From: Ruminococcus sp.
GTDB lineage: Bacteria; Bacillota; Clostridia; Oscillospirales; Ruminococcaceae
Assembly (NCBI GenBank): GCA_029062165.1
Contig: JAIDQQ010000031.1
Coordinates: forward strand, 1 to 38,962
Direction: 5' to 3'
DNA: 38,962 nt
Shown here: positions 34,618 to 38,962 of the stretch, in pieces
Numbering within the stretch: the first letter of the stretch is position 1
How the letters are laid out: each line of letters begins with the position of its first letter
Made by a program: the position numbers and the translations under genes
Notes under the pieces: model-generated
The model's database searches: none
Told to the model about the DNA's origin: nothing
The model's input: only the letters and a program-made list of their open reading frames with translations

Positions 34618-36012
34618 TTATTTCCCTCCGTTCGTCAGTTGTTTAAATTCGTCGAAAGATTTTGTTCTGCTCATATCATATGCCAGTGACGCTCTTGAAA
34701 CATAATAATTATTTGTATTGACTTTTTCCGTAGGATAATCAAGAATATATTTTTTTATTTCCTGACTTGTATTATCCATAAGTTTCTGAAAATCTTCTTT
34801 TTCTTTCTGTTTCTGCTCTTCCGAAAGATTCATACGACAGGAGTTACTTAATTTCTGTCGTTGTATCTGTGAAATTATTTCAAGGTCAGCGGAAACTGTT
34901 GCCTCGTAGTCAGGTATTGCAACATTCTGACCGTCCGCAAGGGCATCTTCTCTTATGTACTGTGTATTTCCTTTCATATCCGAACCGAAACTATGTCCGC
35001 CGAGATGTAATTGTTTTCCAGTTCCTCGGATAACATCATACTTTGCTTTTGTCCATTCTTCGTCAGTGATGTTCTTGTCAATTTTTTTAAGCATGGGCAG
35101 ACATACAGCATTGTTCGGATTATTTACGTCGTAACCGTATAAATTTGCAAGAGTGACAAGATATTTATTCTTGTTCAGACACTCATTACCAGGGATAATA
35201 TGATGATACGCTTCTTTACAACTGACCTTGTCACCGAGAGTTGCGGAAATTTTTTCTGTTTTTGCAATAGTTTCCATGTCTTCCGGCGGAAGTCCGTTAT
35301 TATGCATATTTTCCTTGAGTTTTCCCGAATTGTTTTCGTTGTCAAGAAGTATCCTATCTGACGGAACGGACTTTTTAAGAGTACAGGTATCTGCATATTC
35401 CGGCGGACACTTTCCGGAACATATACCGTCCTCACTGGGATTATACAATTTTGCAGAAGATTTTGATTTTTTCGGGGTTTCCTGTTCAGTGTTGACGGTT
35501 TTTCCCATAATACGTTTATTTTCGTCTTCAAATCCTTTATACGCTTCGCCTAATGTTCCTAAAGCCGTTGCATATGCCTTATCGGACATCTTTTTTTGTT
35601 CGTCGGTAGTTTCATGATTATATCTGTTTATCTGATTTTCAATGACTTTTTTCAGGTTTTTGTCGATAGTAACATCAGGTTTACCTGTATTCATTACAAC
35701 AGTATTATTCGGGTCAGTTATTTTCACTATACCACCACAGGCACATATTTTTATTGCGGTATTCAGAATAACAGGATTACCACAGGCACTTGTTACACAG
35801 AGTTCAATATTAATCCAGTTGCCAGTCCATGCCGGAGTACATGGCTTCTGCATGATACTGCATACACCACTCATAGCAGGGTTTTTATTGACGGTAATTA
35901 TATGATTATTATTTAATCCGGTGTTGTTGTCTGTAATGCCCGCACTAAGCAGACCTTGTGCCGAACCAGGTATACACATACATTTTGCACCTGAAAAAAC
36001 ATAGTATGACAT
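34618..36012 (-). CDS. PAAR-like (DUF4280) toxin with C-terminal AHH/HNH nuclease
   Basis: A 464-residue effector and first gene of the operon. Residues 1-105 are a DUF4280 PAAR-like tip domain: SGAKCMCIPGS, GVCSIMQKPCTPAW and NTAIKICACGGIVKI with paired cysteines. A helical and Ser/Lys-rich linker (about 110-260) follows, including a Cys cluster (GICSGKCPPEYADTC). The toxin domain (about 265-345) has the AHH/HNH motif AYHHIIPGNECLN (His270, His271), N-N-x-x-N in GYDVNNPNNAVCLP, and QLHLGGHS (His336, His340), so it is a predicted DNase or RNase. The final helical region is of unknown role. It would cap the spike and be delivered into target cells. ATG at 36012; ribosome site GGTGAT is modest and a palindrome spans the start. 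Confidence 0.82.
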   Translation of the reverse strand: MSYYVFSGAKCMCIPGSAQGLLSAGITDNNTGLNNNHIITVNKNPAMSGVCSIMQKPCTPAWTGNWINIELCVTSACGNPVILNTAIKICACGGIVKITDPNNTVVMNTGKPDVTIDKNLKKVIENQINRYNHETTDEQKKMSDKAYATALGTLGEAYKGFEDENKRIMGKTVNTEQETPKKSKSSAKLYNPSEDGICSGKCPPEYADTCTLKKSVPSDRILLDNENNSGKLKENMHNNGLPPEDMETIAKTEKISATLGDKVSCKEAYHHIIPGNECLNKNKYLVTLANLYGYDVNNPNNAVCLPMLKKIDKNITDEEWTKAKYDVIRGTGKQLHLGGHSFGSDMKGNTQYIREDALADGQNVAIPDYEATVSADLEIISQIQRQKLSNSCRMNLSEEQKQKEKEDFQKLMDNTSQEIKKYILDYPTEKVNTNNYYVSRASLAYDMSRTKSFDEFKQLTNGGK

Positions 36013-36017
36013 ACTAT
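36001..36017. promoter_or_regulatory. Palindrome across the toxin start codon
   Basis: ATAGTAT-GAC-ATACTAT surrounds the start codon (36010-36012) of the PAAR toxin gene. In the mRNA it could form a hairpin hiding the start and lowering toxin translation. It might equally be a protein-binding site. Confidence 0.4.
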
Positions 36018-36062
36018 CACCTTATATTTTCAAATATATAATTGTTAAACTGTTACTATACA

Positions 36063-36091
36063 ATCATATCATAATATATGGTTATTGTCAA
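36063..36091 (-). promoter_or_regulatory. Promoter of the contractile-system operon
   Basis: On the minus strand TTGACA (36086-36091), 17 bases, TATGAT (36063-36068). Start point near 36056 leaves a leader of about 44 bases. No other equally good promoter is visible inside the 22-kb operon, though weak internal ones cannot be excluded. Confidence 0.8.
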
Positions 36092-36133
36092 CAGTTTTTG
36101 TAAAAAAGGACATAAAACGGCACTCTGAAATCA

Positions 36134-36155
36134 TTGCCGGACATACATATGTCCG
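36134..36155. promoter_or_regulatory. Perfect palindrome between the divergent promoters
   Basis: GCCGGACAT-ACAT-ATGTCCGGC. It lies between the -35 boxes of the divergent promoters (36086-36091 minus, 36176-36181 plus). It is GC-rich, unlike its surroundings. It lacks a T-run and suits a regulator binding both sides. Confidence 0.55.
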
Positions 36156-36175
36156 GCTGAATCATGGATTAATAA

Positions 36176-36204
36176 TTGACAGATTCCAAATTATGTGTTA
36201 TAAT
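36176..36204 (+). promoter_or_regulatory. Promoter of the YitT-sirtuin genes
   Basis: Perfect consensus: TTGACA (36176-36181), 17 bases, TATAAT (36199-36204). Confidence 0.85.
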
Positions 36205-36253
36205 GATAACAGTGAACCATAAATTTAAAAAATTTTTGTAGGAGGTCAAATAA

Positions 36254-37123
36254 TTGAATGTAAAATTACAGAATAAGTTGTCACGGCAGATTATGAGTTA
36301 TGCAATGATTATAATCGGTGCTGTCGTGGCGGCATTTGCACTGGAACAGATACTTATTCCGGCACTCATCATGGACGGAGGTATGGTAGGTATTGCCATG
36401 ATAGTCAGTGCTAAAACGCCGATACCTCTGAGTGTCATGACGCTTGCCCTTAATCTGCCACTTGTCTTTATAGGCGGTAAAAAGCTTGCACGTTCATTTG
36501 TATTCCGTTCTCTCACCGCTATGGCAGTATTTTCTTTTGCACTTACATTTTTCGGCAAGACAGAATACCATGTGAATATCGATAAACTTCTTGCCACTGT
36601 ATTCGGTGGTATGTTGCTTGGTTTCGGCGTAGGACTGGTATTATTGAATGGCGGTTGCCTTGACGGTACGGAAGCGGTTGCCGTAATGGTCAGCCGGAAA
36701 TTCAAGTTTTCAGTAGGACAGATTGTATTGTTTTTCAATGTTCTTATCTATCTTACGGCAGGTAAACTTTTTGGTCTTGACCGTGCGTTATACAGCCTGT
36801 TGACGTATTTTATCGTCTCTAAGATAGAAGACTTTGTCAATACAGGTATGCAACAGGGTAAGGCAGTAATGATAATAACCAATCAGGGCAAGGAAATAGC
36901 CAGTGACATCTATCATACTCTCGGCAGAACTGTAACTCTTATGGAAGGTAGCGGACTTATTTCAGGTGAAAAAATAATCCTTTATTGCGTTGTGACACGT
37001 ATAGAAATACCTACTCTCCGAAAGATTGTCAGCAATGATGACTATTCAGCATTCATGGCTATCAGCGATGTATCAGAGATAATCGGAAAACATATCAAAA
37101 GCAATTCTTCCGAACTGAAATAA
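36254..37123 (+). CDS. YitT-family membrane protein (DUF161/DUF2179)
   Basis: A 289-residue protein with about five hydrophobic segments in the first 175 residues (MIIIGAVVAAFALEQILIPA, then LALNLPLVFIG and others), GMLLGFGVGLVLLNGGCLDG, and a C-terminal cytoplasmic DUF2179 domain (GKAVMIITNQGKEIASDIYH, then LGRTVTLMEGSG). This matches the widespread YitT family, whose transport role is poorly known. The start is TTG at 36254, well placed after GGAGG (36241-36245); the nearby ATG at 36258 is followed by a stop. It is transcribed with the sirtuin gene and away from the contractile operon. Confidence 0.92.
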   Translation: MNVKLQNKLSRQIMSYAMIIIGAVVAAFALEQILIPALIMDGGMVGIAMIVSAKTPIPLSVMTLALNLPLVFIGGKKLARSFVFRSLTAMAVFSFALTFFGKTEYHVNIDKLLATVFGGMLLGFGVGLVLLNGGCLDGTEAVAVMVSRKFKFSVGQIVLFFNVLIYLTAGKLFGLDRALYSLLTYFIVSKIEDFVNTGMQQGKAVMIITNQGKEIASDIYHTLGRTVTLMEGSGLISGEKIILYCVVTRIEIPTLRKIVSNDDYSAFMAISDVSEIIGKHIKSNSSELK

Positions 37124-37159
37124 TGTTTCAGAATTTATATTATAAGGAAATGAATATTT

Positions 37160-37885
37160 ATGAATACAGAACAACTGAAAAAGTTACAGGATATTATTAA
37201 AGGTGCTGAAAAAGCCGTATTCTTTGGCGGAGCAGGTGTTTCAACAGAAAGCGGTATTCCCGACTTCAGAAGTGTTGATGGTCTCTATCATCTTAAATAC
37301 GATGTACCGCCAGAACAGATTTTAAGTCACAGTTATTTTCTGAAACATACAGAAAAATTTTTCGGTTTCTATCGTGATAAAATGCTTTATCTTAGTGCAG
37401 AACCTAATCCGGCACACATGAAACTTGCAGAACTTGAAAAAAAAGGTATTCTTTCGGCAGTTGTAACGCAGAATATTGACGGTCTGCACCAGCTCGCAGG
37501 AAGCAGAAAAGTCTATGAATTACATGGTAGTGTACACAGAAATTACTGTATGCGTTGTGGCAAGGCTTTTGACGTAAAGTTCATTGCGAAATCGGAAAAA
37601 ATTCCTCATTGCGAATGCGGTGGAATTGTCAAGCCTGATGTTGTACTCTATGAAGAATCTCTGCCCGATAAGACCGTTGAACAGGCTATTAAGGCTATTG
37701 CAGAAGCAGATGTTTTAATAATAGGCGGAACGTCTTTGAATGTCTATCCGGATGCCGGATTTTTAAGATATTTTAACGGAAAACATCTTGTTATTTTAAA
37801 CCGTGATGCAACACCGGCAGACAATATGGCAGAACTCTGTATTAGGGATAATATTGCTGAAGTACTGGGCAAAATTGAATCTTAA
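37160..37885 (+). CDS. cobB: NAD-dependent protein deacylase (sirtuin, SIR2 family)
   Basis: A 241-residue bacterial sirtuin that removes acyl groups from lysine using NAD+. Motifs: GGAGVSTESGIPDFRS at about 19-34 (NAD binding), TQNIDGLHQLAG (about 109-120), catalytic His in YELHGSVHR (about 130), zinc cysteines CMRCGKAF and HCECGG (about 134-155), and IIGGTSLNVYP (about 193-203). Length suits the M/U class. It lies 36 bases after the YitT-like gene with AAGGAAA as ribosome site. A housekeeping role is most likely; NAD-consuming sirtuin-like domains also occur in antiphage systems, but this has a standard solo deacylase form. Confidence 0.95.
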   Translation: MNTEQLKKLQDIIKGAEKAVFFGGAGVSTESGIPDFRSVDGLYHLKYDVPPEQILSHSYFLKHTEKFFGFYRDKMLYLSAEPNPAHMKLAELEKKGILSAVVTQNIDGLHQLAGSRKVYELHGSVHRNYCMRCGKAFDVKFIAKSEKIPHCECGGIVKPDVVLYEESLPDKTVEQAIKAIAEADVLIIGGTSLNVYPDAGFLRYFNGKHLVILNRDATPADNMAELCIRDNIAEVLGKIES

Positions 37886-37902
37886 AATTAAAAAAATCAG
37901 AA

Positions 37903-37934
37903 AAACCGGAAGTTTTTACGCTTCCGGTTTTTTT
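37903..37934. terminator. Bidirectional terminator
   Basis: AAAAACCGGAAG and CTTCCGGTTTTTT flank an 8-base loop, with T-runs on both strands. It ends the sirtuin transcript and the facing minus-strand genes. Confidence 0.9.
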
Positions 37935-37939
37935 ATTAT

Positions 37940-38188
37940 TCATACGCCGTCAATTTCTTCCACAGCTTCTATGACATTTCTTGTTATATTAAGTGTTTCC
38001 TGAATAAGAGTACGTATTTTTTCGTCGATAGTATCATATAATCCGGCTATTTCAGAAATCTTCTCTGAAACCAGACCGGAATTTACCGTACTTACAGAAA
38101 CTGTACATTTTTCCGTTTCAAGCAGACCCTGCAATTTAGTTATGACATCATTTATAGCGACTTTATTATATTCAACACCATCAGACAT
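37940..38188 (-). CDS. Small helical protein, possible type VII secretion partner (DUF5344/WXG100-like)
   Basis: An 82-residue all-helical protein (VEYNKVAINDVITKLQGLLE then a turn and LYDTIDEKIRTLIQETLNIT). Size, two amphipathic helices with a central break, and the helical end recall small partner proteins of LXG effectors (WXG100, DUF5082/DUF5344). There is no WxG motif. The preceding gene, cut by the window edge, may be its partner; the gap is 25 bases. Start follows AGAGGTG. Low confidence in the family. Confidence 0.45.
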   Translation of the reverse strand: MSDGVEYNKVAINDVITKLQGLLETEKCTVSVSTVNSGLVSEKISEIAGLYDTIDEKIRTLIQETLNITRNVIEAVEEIDGV

Positions 38189-38213
38189 ATTTTCACCTCT
38201 TTATAGAATTTTA

Positions 38214-38962
38214 TTAATTAATATTGTTGTATCTGTAATAGTAATATGCCATATTCAGCTTAACTTCTTCATCCAAAGAATTAAAATTTATAGTATTTTC
38301 TTCCGGAAGATTTATATATTTATTATATAAATCTGTGTTATTATTTTTACAATAAATAAGAAATTGATTCCATTCATCTGAAAAAGAAAAATTTTCATTT
38401 TTTATTGCATTATGACTTACATCAATATTTGTAACTAAACCATATTCATTTAATTTAACAATAATATCAGAAGTTGAATATCCATTTAAGATTACGTATG
38501 AATATGAAAGTTTTATATAACTTGCATAGTCACCACACAAATTATAAATATCTTCATCAATATTCCTGTTAATTTCGGCATTTTTTCTTGTATTATCATT
38601 TAATAATCCGAATGCTTCTATTACACTCTTTTCAGAATCAAACATACCAATAGCGGTTTCAATATCTTTTCCAATATATGGAATATATGATACCGCATAT
38701 TTTAATGTTTCAATACCAATTTGTTTTAATCCTGATTTCCAATCAAGTTCATAATCTTCAGGTAATTTATTATTTTCTAAATGTTGCCTGATAAATTCCT
38801 GCAAATTATCTGAACTTAAATCTGCAAGAAAAAAGAAAATATCTTTATATGTACTTTCGTGAGTAATCGGGTCAAAAACCATATATGAATTTTTAGTAAT
38901 AATTTCTTCATTTTTATTTTCTATATTTTTAACAGAATAATCTATTTTATAATATTTAATAT
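38214..38962 (-). CDS. Partial gene of unknown function, 5' end outside the window
   Basis: The frame is open from the right edge (no start needed before ATG at 38882) to a stop at 38214-38216, giving at least 249 codons. It contains ADLSSDNLQEFIRQHLENNK and a hydrophobic-amphipathic stretch YAVSYIPYIGKDIETAIGMF, then a helical, Asn-rich end. The codons before the ATG (ENKNEEIITKNSYMVFDPI) read as a normal protein, so the ATG is probably internal. It is unusually AT-rich compared with the neighbours. No family recognised; it may be an effector or its C-terminal part, given the small helical protein encoded after it. Confidence 0.5.
   Translation of the reverse strand, partial: IKYYKIDYSVKNIENKNEEIITKNSYMVFDPITHESTYKDIFFFLADLSSDNLQEFIRQHLENNKLPEDYELDWKSGLKQIGIETLKYAVSYIPYIGKDIETAIGMFDSEKSVIEAFGLLNDNTRKNAEINRNIDEDIYNLCGDYASYIKLSYSYVILNGYSTSDIIVKLNEYGLVTNIDVSHNAIKNENFSFSDEWNQFLIYCKNNNTDLYNKYINLPEENTINFNSLDEEVKLNMAYYYYRYNNIN

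Noticed and set aside
13708..36012. Housekeeping dnaK-grpE-dnaJ heat-shock operon
   Set aside because: No DnaJ, no heat-shock regulator or CIRCE-like repeat, lid-less and fused Hsp70s, and co-transcription with injection genes.
36134..36155. Palindrome as a transcription terminator
   Set aside because: No T-run on either side, and it lies between two divergent promoters where no transcript should end.
1..38962. CRISPR array
   Set aside because: No regularly spaced direct repeats were seen on reading the window.

Overview
The window is low-GC DNA with TTGACA/TATAAT promoters, AAGGAGG-type ribosome sites and short intergenic gaps. This suits a Clostridia gut or rumen bacterium, perhaps Ruminococcus-like; the genus is a guess.

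Layout. (1) 1-2118: one reverse transcriptase (RT) gene behind a structured leader of about 330 nt with its own promoter. The leader fits a DRT2-type antiphage system. Read on the minus strand it has a stop-free frame of 70 codons, with a -35 box at one end and a -10 box, ribosome site and ATG at the other. Joined head to tail at a 4-base microhomology exactly 165 nt (55 codons) apart, these parts make a TTGACA-N17-TATAAT promoter driving an endless reading frame. (2) 2119-11542: a mobilisable element of about 9.4 kb between two tRNA-Met 3'-end fragments. It holds a tyrosine integrase, MobV relaxase, excisionase-like HTH protein, DUF3987 protein, HTH regulator, a fused restriction-methylation enzyme and a RES-domain protein. 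(3) 11543-13650: a graveyard of broken genes (RecQ-like helicase, integrase C-terminus, AIPR abortive-infection protein). (4) 13655-36091: one minus-strand transcription unit of 18 tightly packed genes from a consensus promoter to a strong terminator. (5) 36176-37934: divergent YitT-family membrane protein and sirtuin genes. (6) 37940-38962: a small helical protein and a gene cut by the right edge, possibly type VII secretion related.

The 22-kb operon looks like an unusual contractile injection system. In order it has a PAAR-like (DUF4280) protein fused to an HNH/AHH nuclease toxin, its likely immunity protein, a sheath-like protein, an Hcp-like tube protein, a VgrG-like spike and two likely baseplate proteins. 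The second half holds four Hsp70/actin-fold ATPases (one fused to a von Willebrand A domain, one with a long acidic N-terminal region), two related proteins whose C-termini look GrpE-like, three small or coiled-coil proteins, a possible tail adaptor and a PIN-domain protein. I see no AAA+ ATPase of the ClpV or eCIS type, so Hsp70 machines may do the assembly or recycling work here.

Most likely to reward follow-up: the DRT2-like leader with its predicted 55-residue repeat, and the Hsp70-rich contractile operon.
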